This document shows, one piece after another, positions 26,547 through 34,121 of a stretch of DNA of 64,000 nt. The notes beneath the pieces were generated by a model. The model ran no database searches, had not been told where the DNA came from, and worked only from the letters and a program-made list of their open reading frames with translations. The DNA comes from Mycobacteriaceae bacterium (lineage in GTDB: Bacteria > Actinomycetota > Actinomycetes > Mycobacteriales > Mycobacteriaceae): the NCBI GenBank assembly GCA_019749805.1, contig JAIEPH010000026.1, positions 216,735 to 280,734 of the forward strand, in the 5' to 3' direction. A program made the translations under genes and the position numbers. The first letter of the stretch is position 1. Each line of letters begins with the position of its first letter.

Positions 26547-27701
26547 CTAACCTCCTGAATGCATGACCTCGGCGCCCGCTGGGACGGTGCAGTCGTCGGG
26601 GTCTGTTAGCCAGCCCTCGGGTAGTGACACCGCGGCAGGTGAGCCCTGCCGCCCCCGCGGCCCCTCTGCCGCGGCGGGGAACTCGATGTTCTGGTCGAGC
26701 TCCTGGAGCAGGCTCCGCAGTTCCTCCAGCGATTTGACCAGCGCCAACGCGCGCCGCAGGTCCGCACCGGCGGGGAAGCCGTGCAGGTACCAGGCGACGT
26801 GCTTGCGGATGTCCCGCATACCCTTGTCCTCGCCGAAATGCGCGGCGAGCAGTTCGCCGTGGCGCAGGATTATCGCCGCGACCTGGCCCAGTGTCGGCGG
26901 GTTGGCGGCGGGCGTGCCGGCGAATGCGGCCGACAATTCGGCGAACAACCAAGGACGACCAAGGCACCCCCGACCGATGACAACGCCGTCGCAACCGGTC
27001 GCATCCATCATCGCCAGCGCATCGGTGGCTTCGAAGATGTCACCGTTGCCGAGCACAGGAACCGTCGTGACGTGCTGTTTCAGCGCGGCGATCTGCTCCC
27101 AGTCCGCCTCGCCGGAGTATCGCTGTGCCGCAGTGCGCGCATGAAGCGCGACGGCGGCGGCGCCCTCATCGGCGGCGATCCGGCCGGCGTCGAGGTGGGT
27201 GTGATGAGAGTCATCGATCCCGATCCGGAATTTCACCGTCACCGGGATGTCGGTGCCTTCGGTGGCGCGCACCGCGGCGGCCACGATCTGGCCGAACAGC
27301 CTGCGCTTGTACGGCAGTGCCGCCCCGCCACCGCGTCGGGTGACCTTGGGGACCGGGCAGCCGAAGTTCATGTCGATGTGATCGGCCAGGCCCTCGTCGA
27401 CGATCATCTTCGCGGCCAGATAGGTGTTGTGCGGATCAACGGAGTACAGCTGAAGCGATCGCGGCGTCTCGTCGTCGGCGAAGGTGACCATGTGCATGGT
27501 CGACGGATGGCGCTCGACGAGTGCCCGCGCAGTCACCATCTCGCATACGTAAAGCCCGCTGACGGTGCCGGCCCTGGCCATTTCCAGCTCGCGGCACAGC
27601 GTGCGGAAGGCGACGTTGGTGACGCCCGCCATCGGTGCCAGCACGACGGGGCTGCGCAGCGCTATGGAACCGATCTGCAGGGCTGGGCGGGCGTCGGTCA
27701 G
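26547..27701 (-). CDS. dusB: tRNA-dihydrouridine synthase (Dus), apparent CTG start
   Basis: 384 residues if translation starts at CTG 27699-27701. FMN TIM barrel: SPVVLAPMAGVTN at the N-terminus, the catalytic cysteine in DMNFGCPVPKVTRRGGGAAL, VKFRIGIDD, ALHARTAAQRYSG and PVLGNGDIF with GVVIGRGCLG. It reduces uridine to dihydrouridine in the tRNA D-loop. No ATG, GTG or TTG lies in frame in a plausible place: upstream ones are deep inside desA1, downstream ones would remove the first strand. CTG overlaps the desA1 stop as CTGA, the same layout as ATGA couplings, and gives a natural N-terminus (MTDARPALQIGSIAL). Confidence 0.9.
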   Translation of the reverse strand: MTDARPALQIGSIALRSPVVLAPMAGVTNVAFRTLCRELEMARAGTVSGLYVCEMVTARALVERHPSTMHMVTFADDETPRSLQLYSVDPHNTYLAAKMIVDEGLADHIDMNFGCPVPKVTRRGGGAALPYKRRLFGQIVAAAVRATEGTDIPVTVKFRIGIDDSHHTHLDAGRIAADEGAAAVALHARTAAQRYSGEADWEQIAALKQHVTTVPVLGNGDIFEATDALAMMDATGCDGVVIGRGCLGRPWLFAELSAAFAGTPAANPPTLGQVAAIILRHGELLAAHFGEDKGMRDIRKHVAWYLHGFPAGADLRRALALVKSLEELRSLLQELDQNIEFPAAAEGPRGRQGSPAAVSLPEGWLTDPDDCTVPAGAEVMHSGG

Positions 27702-28711
27702 GACGCTGATGAGGCCACCAGGAGGTTCTTGGCGGCCTTCTTCTCGGCCACCTTCGCGATGCGTTCGAGCCTGCGTTGTTTGGCGATCTCGAACTTCACG
27801 CAGGTGTCTTCGAGCTCCTCGACGTGGGCGGCCAGCTCGTCGCGCAGCCGGGCGGCGCCACCGGTGAAGTCGTCGCGTTCGAAGATGCGCCACTTCTTGA
27901 GTACCGGCATCACCACATCATCGAGATGGATGCGCGGGTCGTAGACACCGCCGGAGGCGATGGTGACAGCCTTACGCCGGAAGTCCGGGATCGTGTATCC
28001 GGGCATCTTGAAGTTGGTCAGCACCTTGTGCAGCGAGCGCATCGCCTGGTTGGGGGCAATATCGAACCCAGCAGCCGAGACGTCGCGGTAGAAGATCATG
28101 TGCAGGTTCTCGTCGGCCGAAACCCGTTGCAGCAGTTGGTCGGCGACGGTCTCGTTGCAGGCCTTGCCGGTGTTGCGGTGCGACACGCGGGTGGCCAATT
28201 CCTGGAACGTCACGTAGATGACGGAGTCGAACAGGGAGTCGGCGAACAGGTCGGCGTCGCCCTCCAACTGCTGGTTCTGGCCCGGGGAGAATCCGCGGGT
28301 CACCTGTTCCAGGCGCAGCTGCTCGAGCTCGACGGGATCGATCGCACGGGTGACGACCAGATAATCGCGCAACGCGATGCCGTGCCGGTTCTCCTCGGCG
28401 GTCCAGCGGTTCACCCAGAAGCCCCACGGTCCGTCCATGCTGAAGTTCATCGCGATCTCGCGGTGATAGGACGGCAGGTTGTCCTCGGTCAACAGGTTGG
28501 TCAGCATCGCGACCTGGGCGACCTCGGACAGCTTCGACTCTTCGGGATCCCAGTCCTTGCCGCCGAGTGCGTAATAGTTCTTGCCGTCCGACCACGGGAT
28601 GTAGTCGTGCGGATTCCAGTCCTTACGCATGGTCAGGTGCCGGTTGACGTTCTTCTCGACCACTGGCTCGAGCTCGGTGAGCAGCTGTAGGTCGGTCAGG
28701 TCTTTCGACAT
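27698..28711 (-). CDS. desA1: Acyl-ACP desaturase DesA1
   Basis: 337 residues from ATG 28709-28711 with SD GGGAGG 5 nt upstream. Di-iron desaturase: iron-binding motifs EENRHG (E106-H110) and DENLHM (200-205), plus the upstream helix glutamates. DesA1 introduces a double bond into long acyl-ACP chains for mycolic acid synthesis and is essential in M. smegmatis; it was described there with DesA2. The Rv0824c orthologue occupies the same place next to dus. A basic, Ala/Lys-rich tail (RLERIAKVAEKKAAKNLL) ends the protein. The dus gene is coupled downstream. Confidence 0.95.
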   Translation of the reverse strand: MSKDLTDLQLLTELEPVVEKNVNRHLTMRKDWNPHDYIPWSDGKNYYALGGKDWDPEESKLSEVAQVAMLTNLLTEDNLPSYHREIAMNFSMDGPWGFWVNRWTAEENRHGIALRDYLVVTRAIDPVELEQLRLEQVTRGFSPGQNQQLEGDADLFADSLFDSVIYVTFQELATRVSHRNTGKACNETVADQLLQRVSADENLHMIFYRDVSAAGFDIAPNQAMRSLHKVLTNFKMPGYTIPDFRRKAVTIASGGVYDPRIHLDDVVMPVLKKWRIFERDDFTGGAARLRDELAAHVEELEDTCVKFEIAKQRRLERIAKVAEKKAAKNLLVASSAS

Positions 28712-28895
28712 GGCCCCTCCCAAGTTATCTGTACCTGTTGGTTGCACTCAATATATCTGTGCCCCGCGGTGACATTCAAGTCACCACGCATGGTGTCACA
28801 TAAGCCACACAGGACCCACGTGTGCTGGCTAGTATTTCGCCGGGCAACAATTGCAGCCCATTTGCCAGGCGCAGACGACTAAGAGGACGCACTCA

Positions 28896-29333
28896 GTGAA
28901 CATGCTCAAAATCGTTGTCGGTGGGATGGCCGCGGCGGTGGTGGCCGGTACCGGTATGTGTCTGGGGTCGGGCACTGCGAACGCCGCCCCGGAGGTGGTC
29001 GACCGCACCTATAACGACGCCAAGCGGATCATCCAGCAGGCGGGCGGCACCGCTGTCATCGCGACGCGGACAGGTGCCGGTCTGGAAGACGGGAAATGCC
29101 TTGTGATGAACGCCTGGGACGCGGGTTATCAGCGCATTGTCCGCGGCGGTATGCGGGCTAACAACGAGGTGCTGCTCGCCCTCAACTGCAACGGCGTTCT
29201 GGCAGGCCCGGGCTCCTCGGGCAACTCCTTGGCGAGCCCGGTCGGTCGCGAGGCAAAGCTGAAAGCCGAGCAGGAAGCCGCGAAGCGGGCAGCGCAGCAG
29301 AGGCAGGCCGAAGCGGCTGCCTCCAACGGCTAG
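28896..29333 (+). CDS. Secreted small PASTA-like protein, paralogue A
   Basis: 145 residues from GTG 28896 with AGAGGA 8 nt upstream. Signal peptide MNMLKIVVGGMAAAVVAGTG..., cleavage near GTANAAPEV. The mature part starts APEVVDRTYNDAKRIIQQAGGTAVIA, similar to a PASTA repeat (PDVVG.tyddA...l...G), with a cysteine pair (GKCLVMNAWD, LALNCNGV) and a charged Ala/Gln/Lys-rich helical tail. Paralogue of the next gene. PASTA-like folds often bind cell-wall fragments; function here is unknown. Convergent with nothing nearby; divergent from desA1 by about 180 bp. Confidence 0.75.
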   Translation: MNMLKIVVGGMAAAVVAGTGMCLGSGTANAAPEVVDRTYNDAKRIIQQAGGTAVIATRTGAGLEDGKCLVMNAWDAGYQRIVRGGMRANNEVLLALNCNGVLAGPGSSGNSLASPVGREAKLKAEQEAAKRAAQQRQAEAAASNG

Positions 29334-29421
29334 TCTCCCCCGGTAGCGGCCCCGACCGGGAGGCCATAAGCTACGGTCATCAACCATTTTGAGGTTCATT
29401 GACTGTGGAGGTCGGGCGCAC

Positions 29422-29847
29422 GTGAAGAAGCTCATCGTTCTAGGGGCCGGCTCGGCGTTTGCCGTCGCGGCAGCCTCGTCTCTGTTGTTCGGGGCGGGCA
29501 GCGCGTCAGCCGCCCCTGATGTCGTGGGCGACAAGTACTCGGATGCTCAAGAGGCGATCCAGGAGAGCGGCGGTTCCGCGGTCGTCGCGTCGCGGTTCGG
29601 CGACAAGCTCGACGAGGGCGATTGCATCGTGACCAACGCATGGGACGCATCGTTCCTGCGTATCGACTCTTCCGACGATTCTCAGGTCAACGTCGTGCTG
29701 AACTGCAGCGGCGCCTACGCCACTGCGACCAACCCCGGCACTTCTGTGCAGCATCCGCTCGGCCGCGAGGCCAAGTCGGAGGCCGAGAAGGAAGCCGCGG
29801 AGCAGGAAGAGCAGGAGCTCGCCGGGCCTGAGATCCCCGACAACTAG
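29422..29847 (+). CDS. Secreted small PASTA-like protein, paralogue B
   Basis: 141 residues from GTG 29422 with GGAGG 10 nt upstream. The same layout as the preceding gene: signal peptide (VKKLIVLGAGSAFAVAAASS, cleavage after SASA), mature APDVVGDKYSDAQEAIQESGGSAVVASR, a cysteine pair (GDCIVTNAWD, VLNCSGAY), the LGREAKSEAEKEA linker and an acidic tail where its twin is basic. It arose by tandem duplication, and the opposite tail charges suggest divergence or a heteromer. Stop is 3 nt before the convergent TetR gene's stop. Function unknown. Confidence 0.75.
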   Translation: MKKLIVLGAGSAFAVAAASSLLFGAGSASAAPDVVGDKYSDAQEAIQESGGSAVVASRFGDKLDEGDCIVTNAWDASFLRIDSSDDSQVNVVLNCSGAYATATNPGTSVQHPLGREAKSEAEKEAAEQEEQELAGPEIPDN

Positions 29848-29850
29848 GGG

Positions 29851-30435
29851 TCAGTAGCTCGATACTCGGCTGACCAGCATCTCGACGCAGTAATCGATGA
29901 ACTGCTCGCGTGAGGCTGCGAGCCTGCCGTTCAAGTAGGCGGTGAACAAGGCCGTCAGCGCGCCGATCAGTCCGGTGGCCACCATGGCTGCCTGGACGGG
30001 GTCCCCGATGCGCGTCAGCTTGCGCTGCACGAGTTCGATAAAGCTCGGCATCCATTCGGCGCCCGAGCGGGTCAGTACCGGTTCCTTCTCGGGCGCCAGC
30101 AGCAGAACACGGCCGCGTGCTGGATCGTCGACCATGAGCGCGACGAACTGCTCGACCGCGTCGCGCGGGGTTTTCGCCGTGGTCAGCGTGGACATGGCCC
30201 GCGCGCAGACGTCGTCGTAGACCGCGCGGACGAACTCCTCCCGGTCGGTGAAGCTCTCGTAGAAGTAGCGTTCGGTCAGCCCGGCCGACTGGCACACCCC
30301 GCGCACCGTCAGGGCCGGCCCCTGCGCGCCACCGAGACGTGCGACGCCTGCGGCGATCAGCTCGTCGCGGCGCAATGCCTGCCGGTCCTCCAGGGGTACA
30401 CCGGACCACCGGCCCCGTCGTTGACCCGACGCCAC
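29851..30435 (-). CDS. TetR-family regulator
   Basis: 194 residues from GTG 30433-30435. N-terminal helix-turn-helix: ALTVRGVCQSAGLTERYFYESFTDREEFVRAVYD, the usual TetR block. The ligand domain is hydrophobic and without recognisable ligand. It corresponds to the position of Rv0825c. It is divergent from the DUF2236 gene, and the intergenic region has inverted repeats with TCTGAC/GTCAGA half-sites that are a likely operator. Regulation of the neighbour plus self is the natural inference. Confidence 0.87.
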   Translation of the reverse strand: MASGQRRGRWSGVPLEDRQALRRDELIAAGVARLGGAQGPALTVRGVCQSAGLTERYFYESFTDREEFVRAVYDDVCARAMSTLTTAKTPRDAVEQFVALMVDDPARGRVLLLAPEKEPVLTRSGAEWMPSFIELVQRKLTRIGDPVQAAMVATGLIGALTALFTAYLNGRLAASREQFIDYCVEMLVSRVSSY

Positions 30436-30453
30436 ATCCCTCCTAGACTTGAT

Positions 30454-30489
30454 TCTGACAACGCGTGTAGTCAGATTTGGTGATCTGAC
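30454..30489. promoter_or_regulatory. TetR operator between the divergent TetR and DUF2236 genes
   Basis: GTCAGAT (30470-30476) and ATCTGAC (30483-30489) form a perfect 7-bp inverted repeat with a 6-bp spacer. A third half-site TCTGAC at 30454-30459 makes a second inverted pair with GTCAGA (30470-30475). This arrangement, close to both starts, fits a TetR operator with two overlapping sites. Confidence 0.7.
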
Positions 30490-30508
30490 TGGATGGGAAG
30501 CTTCATCA

Positions 30509-31516
30509 GTGACTCAAGATACGTCCGCTGCCTGCCCGGTGACCAGCGAGGCCGCTCCCGTGACGGCGGGGTGCCCTGTTTCGTCGAATGGATATGACGC
30601 CCTGCCGCAGCCGCTGGGGCCCGACTCGCTGACGTGGAAGTACTTCGGTCGGTGGACGGGAATGCTGCAGGGGCCCTGGGCCGGTTCGATGCAGAACATG
30701 CATCCACAGCTGGGTGCCGCGGTCCAAGAGCACTCGATCTTCTTCATGGAACGGATGCCGCGGCTGTTCCGGTCGGTGTATCCGATCGGCGGCGTGGTGT
30801 TCGACGGTGACCGTGCGCCCCAGACCGGGGCTCAGGTCCGTGACTATCACGTCGGGATCAAGGGCGTCGACGATCAGGGGCGTCGCTACAGCGCGCTGAA
30901 CCCCGACGTTTTCTATTGGGCACACGCGACGTTCTTCAAGTCGACGCTGCTGGCGGCGGAATGGCTCGGCGGCGGGCTCACGGAGGCGCAGAAACGGCAG
31001 CTGTTCGACGAGCACATCGTGTGGTATCGGATGTACGGCATGAGCATGCGGCCGGTGCCGGATTCGTGGGAGGAATTCCAGGAGTACTGGGATCACATGT
31101 GCCACAACGTGTTGGAGAACAACTGGGCCGCACGCGAGGTGCTCGATCTGTCATCGATGCCAAAGCACCCCTCGCTGGACTGGATGCCCGACTGGATGTG
31201 GAAGCTGAACATCGCGGGGATGCAGCGGTTCTTCAACTTCACGACCGTCGGCCTGTTCGATCCGGCGGTGCGTGACCTGATGGGCTACACCTGGACGCCC
31301 CGCCAGGAGCGCCTGCACAAACTGTTCGGCAAGGCGGTGTATCACGTCGTCAAGCTGCTGCCCAAGCGCATGATGATGCACCCGCGCAAGCGATCTGCGT
31401 GGGATCGTGCCAGCGGCCGACTGCCCGCGGACTCACCGTTGGTCGAGACGCCGGCGCGCAATCTTCCGCCGGTGGAGTACCGCGATAACCCGCATTACTA
31501 CTCGCCGAAGGTCTGA
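30509..31516 (+). CDS. DUF2236 (oxygenase MpaB-like) protein
   Basis: 335 residues from GTG 30509, with GGGAAG 8 nt upstream. DUF2236 family (Rv0826-like, related to the rubber-oxygenase/MpaB fold): QEHSIFFMERMPRLFRSVYPIGGVVFDGD, DYHVGIKGVDDQGRRYSALNPDVFYWAHATFF with the conserved His, and a long helical C-terminus with CHNVLENNWAAREV. The family can bind heme, but only a few members have known activity. It is paired with the divergent TetR gene, and the shared operator suggests it is induced by a small molecule. Confidence 0.85.
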   Translation: MTQDTSAACPVTSEAAPVTAGCPVSSNGYDALPQPLGPDSLTWKYFGRWTGMLQGPWAGSMQNMHPQLGAAVQEHSIFFMERMPRLFRSVYPIGGVVFDGDRAPQTGAQVRDYHVGIKGVDDQGRRYSALNPDVFYWAHATFFKSTLLAAEWLGGGLTEAQKRQLFDEHIVWYRMYGMSMRPVPDSWEEFQEYWDHMCHNVLENNWAAREVLDLSSMPKHPSLDWMPDWMWKLNIAGMQRFFNFTTVGLFDPAVRDLMGYTWTPRQERLHKLFGKAVYHVVKLLPKRMMMHPRKRSAWDRASGRLPADSPLVETPARNLPPVEYRDNPHYYSPKV

Positions 31517-31525
31517 GACCTTACG

Positions 31526-31876
31526 TCAGACGGTGTGATCCGTCCATGCCACACCGTCGAAATACCTGATCCGGCAACGGTTTTGCGGATCCGGAAACCA
31601 GCCCGCCTGCACTGGGGGATACCTGCCGAATACGCCGCGCGCATCGCCGCGCAGGCTCAACCGGTATTCGTAGTCGGCGCGGGCACGTAGGCCGGCATCG
31701 CGGACGGCGAGCGCTCGCCTGCGGTGATGGACGAACAAGAACAACCCGAGGATCGCCGTGACCGCGAACGCTTCGTACCAGCCGTTTGCGAGCCACCAGA
31801 ATGTCACCAGCGCGGCGACGCCGGTGACGACCCGGTGGCGCCGCCAAAATGCGCGTCGGGCCTGGTTGTAGAGCAC
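31526..31876 (-). CDS. DUF2510 membrane protein
   Basis: 116 residues from GTG 31874-31876. Two hydrophobic segments (VVTGVAALVTFWWLANGWY; FAVTAILGLFLFV) and a C-terminal DUF2510 motif: PVQAGWFPDPQNRCRIRYFDGVAWTDHT, the short Trp-rich signature found at the ends of many actinobacterial membrane proteins. A -10-like TAATCT lies 6 nt upstream of the GTG, suggesting a leaderless message. Converges with the DUF2236 gene. Function unknown. Confidence 0.75.
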   Translation of the reverse strand: MLYNQARRAFWRRHRVVTGVAALVTFWWLANGWYEAFAVTAILGLFLFVHHRRRALAVRDAGLRARADYEYRLSLRGDARGVFGRYPPVQAGWFPDPQNRCRIRYFDGVAWTDHTV

Positions 31877-32079
31877 ATCGTGAGATTACGCCGTGCGGCG
31901 ATTGCCACGCTATCTCGCGATCGCGGCCTCGGTGCCGTTGCTCGCCATCATGGCCGTCACCTTCCTGACTGCTTCCGAGATCGCCGAAATCATCGTGCCG
32001 ATCAGGGTGGTGTGTGCCGTCGTAGACGGCGTGCCGCGCACCGCGCGAGTCGGTGCCGCTTGCGAACTGGTACTTCTGG

Positions 32080-32152
32080 TGCCCCCACCAGGGCTCGAAC
32101 CTGGGACCTGCGGATTAAAAGTCCGTAGCTCTACCAACTGAGCTATAGGGGC
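32080..32152 (-). tRNA. tRNA-Lys (anticodon TTT)
   Basis: 73 nt on the minus strand. Acceptor GCCCCTA pairs with TGGGGGC (one G-T), D-arm AGCTCAGTTGGTAGAGCT, anticodon loop ACTTTTAAT with TTT, T-arm with GGTTCGAGCC. No CCA encoded. It lies about 120 bp from the plus-strand tRNA cluster and points away from it. Confidence 0.97.
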
Positions 32153-32273
32153 GCGAGGCATCAGGATACTGGGTGCCGTCGGGCACCGCGTTTGAGGATT
32201 GGGGTGTCCGTACCCTAAGCTAGCGAGGCTCCCAGCGTCACAGCGTTGTGAGTACCCCGGAGAGATTCGGCTG

Positions 32274-32346
32274 GCCCCCTTCGTCTAGCGGCCTAGGACG
32301 CCGCCCTTTCAAGGCGGTAGCGCGGGTTCGAATCCCGTAGGGGGTA
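32274..32346 (+). tRNA. tRNA-Glu (anticodon TTC)
   Basis: 73 nt. Acceptor GCCCCCT with AGGGGGT (G-T first pair), anticodon loop CCTTTCAAG with TTC, T-arm GGTTCGAATCC. First of three plus-strand tRNA genes (Glu, Asp, Phe), spaced 40-45 nt apart and probably co-transcribed. Confidence 0.97.
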
Positions 32347-32387
32347 CTTGCTACGCGGGCCACCCGCGGGGCACAGCAGTACAGCAA

Positions 32388-32464
32388 GGCCCTGTGGCGC
32401 AGTTGGTTAGCGCGCCGCCCTGTCACGGCGGAGGTCGCGGGTTCGAGTCCCGTCAGGGTCGCCA
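32388..32464 (+). tRNA. tRNA-Asp (anticodon GTC)
   Basis: 77 nt including an encoded CCA (32462-32464). Acceptor GGCCCTG with CAGGGTC, anticodon loop CCTGTCACG with GTC, T-arm GGTTCGAGTCC. Second gene of the tRNA cluster. Confidence 0.97.
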
Positions 32465-32503
32465 TTTCGGCGAGGTATTCCGGTCGCAAGGCCGGAGCCT
32501 TCC

Positions 32504-32577
32504 GGCCAGGTAGCTCAGTTGGTACGAGCGTCCGCCTGAAAAGCGGAAGGTCGCCGGTTCGATCCCGGCCCTGGCCA
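32504..32577 (+). tRNA. tRNA-Phe (anticodon GAA)
   Basis: 74 nt. Acceptor GGCCAGG with CCTGGCC, anticodon loop CCTGAAAAG with GAA, T-arm GGTTCGATCCC, discriminator A. CCA not encoded. Last gene of the cluster. Confidence 0.97.
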
Positions 32578-32732
32578 CTCCCGAGGCGCTCTGCCTCGAT
32601 GCCCCCGTCGTCGACGCTCGGGCAGCAGTTCGAGTGCCAGTTCACCGGTCCGGAAGGCCCGTATACCGGCCACCGCAGATCACGACCCGCCGGGACTAGT
32701 TGCGTCTTTCTGGCGGAGCGCATATCTTCCGT

Positions 32733-32750
32733 TGGTACGATGGTGTACCA
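32733..32750. promoter_or_regulatory. Palindrome in the P450 operon promoter
   Basis: TGGTAC (32733-32738) and GTACCA (32745-32750) form a 6-bp inverted repeat with a 6-bp spacer, 12 bp before the P450 ATG. It covers a likely -10 region (TACGAT), so it could be a repressor site. The regulator is unknown. Confidence 0.45.
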
Positions 32751-32762
32751 CGGAGGGATTTA

Positions 32763-34121
32763 ATGGCCGAGCCGACCACGGACCCGGTGCGCTTGCCGCC
32801 GGCGCCGCGCATACCCAAGCTGCTGCAGGGCGTGGGATTCCTCGCTGCCCGGGATAAGGCGGTCGCCGCCGTGTCCAGGCGGTACGGCCCCACATTCACG
32901 CTCAACCTGCCGATTTTCGGCCCGACCGTCGTCGTCGGCGATCCGGCCCTGATCAAAGAGTTGTTCACGGCCAAACCGGACCTGATCGCACGAGCCGGGG
33001 TGCTCGGCGAGATGTTCGGCCCGGGCTCGACGTTCAGTCTCGCGGGTGCCGAGCACCGCGAACGTCGCAAGTTGCTGGTTCCGCCGTTCCACGGCAAGCG
33101 CATGGCCGGCTACGAGGCGGTCGTCGAAGAAGAGGTGATGCGCGAGGTCGCGTCCTGGCCCGAAGGTGAGGAATTCGAGACCATGCCCTCGATGATGCGC
33201 ATCACCCTCAACGCCATTCTGCGCACGGTCTTCGGCGCCGAGGGGACGGCCCTCGACGAACTGCGCGATTGTCTGCCGCAGATGGTGTTGTACGCCTCTC
33301 GGTTGGCCGTTCTGCCACCGGTGGTACGCAGGGATTTCGGACCGCGCAGCCCCGGGCGGAAACTCACCGAGAACCGCAGGCGCTACGACGAGATCATCGC
33401 GCGCCTCATCGCCGACATCCTCAACGACCCGGCGTTCGAGCAGCGCACCGACGTCCTGTCGCTCATGCTGCAGGCGCGGTACGACGACGGGTCACCCATA
33501 GCCGACGACCACGTGGCCGACGAACTGCTCACGCTGCTGGCCGCCGGGCACGAGACCACCGCCACCACCTTGGCGTGGACGGTGGAGCGGCTGCGCAGGC
33601 ACCCGCGCCTCTTGTCGCGCCTGGCCGCTGAGGTCGACGCGGGTGGGTCTGAACTCGTCCAAGCCACCATCTGGGAGGTCCAGCGGACCCGGCCCGTCAT
33701 CAACGGCACCGCGCGAATCACGAAAACGCGGATCCGACTGGGCGATTGGGTCATTCCCGAGCGTCACGTCGTGATGGCCAGCATCACCCTGGCGCACGTG
33801 GCTGCGAGCAGCTTCCCCAACGCGGAGGTGTTCGATCCTGACCGGTTCGTCGGCAATCCACCGGACAATTACGCGTGGATTCCCTACGGTGGCGGCGTCC
33901 GCCGCTGCATCGGAGCCGCGTTCGCCAACATGGAGATGGTCGTGACGCTGCGAACGCTGCTGCGCGAGTTCGAGTTCGGCACCACCTACGCCGCGGGTGA
34001 GCGAAGACATTCCCGCGGCGTCGCCACCGCGCCCGGTCGCGGCGGCCGGGCAGTCGTATATCGCCGTCGCGCCGCGGCCCCGCAGACCAGTCCTTCCAGC
34101 AAGGCGAGGATATCGGCGTGA
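32763..34121 (+). CDS. Cytochrome P450
   Basis: 452 residues from the ATG at 32763 with GGAGG 6 nt upstream. I-helix AGHETTATTLAW (O2 activation), K-helix ExxR as EVQR in IWEVQRTRPVING, the PERF-like FDPDRF, and heme loop YGGGVRRCIGAAFA with the cysteine ligand. Resembles mycobacterial CYP138-type P450s, but I do not fix the family number. Likely oxidises a lipid or terpenoid/steroid-like substrate; redox partners are not adjacent. It starts a three-gene operon with the hydrolase (GTGA overlap) and the SDR (ATGA overlap). Confidence 0.93.
   Translation: MAEPTTDPVRLPPAPRIPKLLQGVGFLAARDKAVAAVSRRYGPTFTLNLPIFGPTVVVGDPALIKELFTAKPDLIARAGVLGEMFGPGSTFSLAGAEHRERRKLLVPPFHGKRMAGYEAVVEEEVMREVASWPEGEEFETMPSMMRITLNAILRTVFGAEGTALDELRDCLPQMVLYASRLAVLPPVVRRDFGPRSPGRKLTENRRRYDEIIARLIADILNDPAFEQRTDVLSLMLQARYDDGSPIADDHVADELLTLLAAGHETTATTLAWTVERLRRHPRLLSRLAAEVDAGGSELVQATIWEVQRTRPVINGTARITKTRIRLGDWVIPERHVVMASITLAHVAASSFPNAEVFDPDRFVGNPPDNYAWIPYGGGVRRCIGAAFANMEMVVTLRTLLREFEFGTTYAAGERRHSRGVATAPGRGGRAVVYRRRAAAPQTSPSSKARISA

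Noticed and set aside
27702..27893. Far-upstream start for the Dus gene at 27893
   Set aside because: It would add 64 Arg-rich residues that are a shadow of desA1 in another frame, with no resemblance to Dus proteins.
31893..32141. 82-codon plus-strand frame with a hydrophobic N-terminus
   Set aside because: Its C-terminal third is the antisense of tRNA-Lys (PPPGLEPGTCGLK is the usual translated tRNA artefact) and no ribosome-binding site is seen.
32238..32723. 161-codon minus-strand frame
   Set aside because: It runs antisense through the Glu, Asp and Phe tRNA genes; the repeated GLEPAT/GIRTRAT-type peptides are translated tRNA complements, not a protein.
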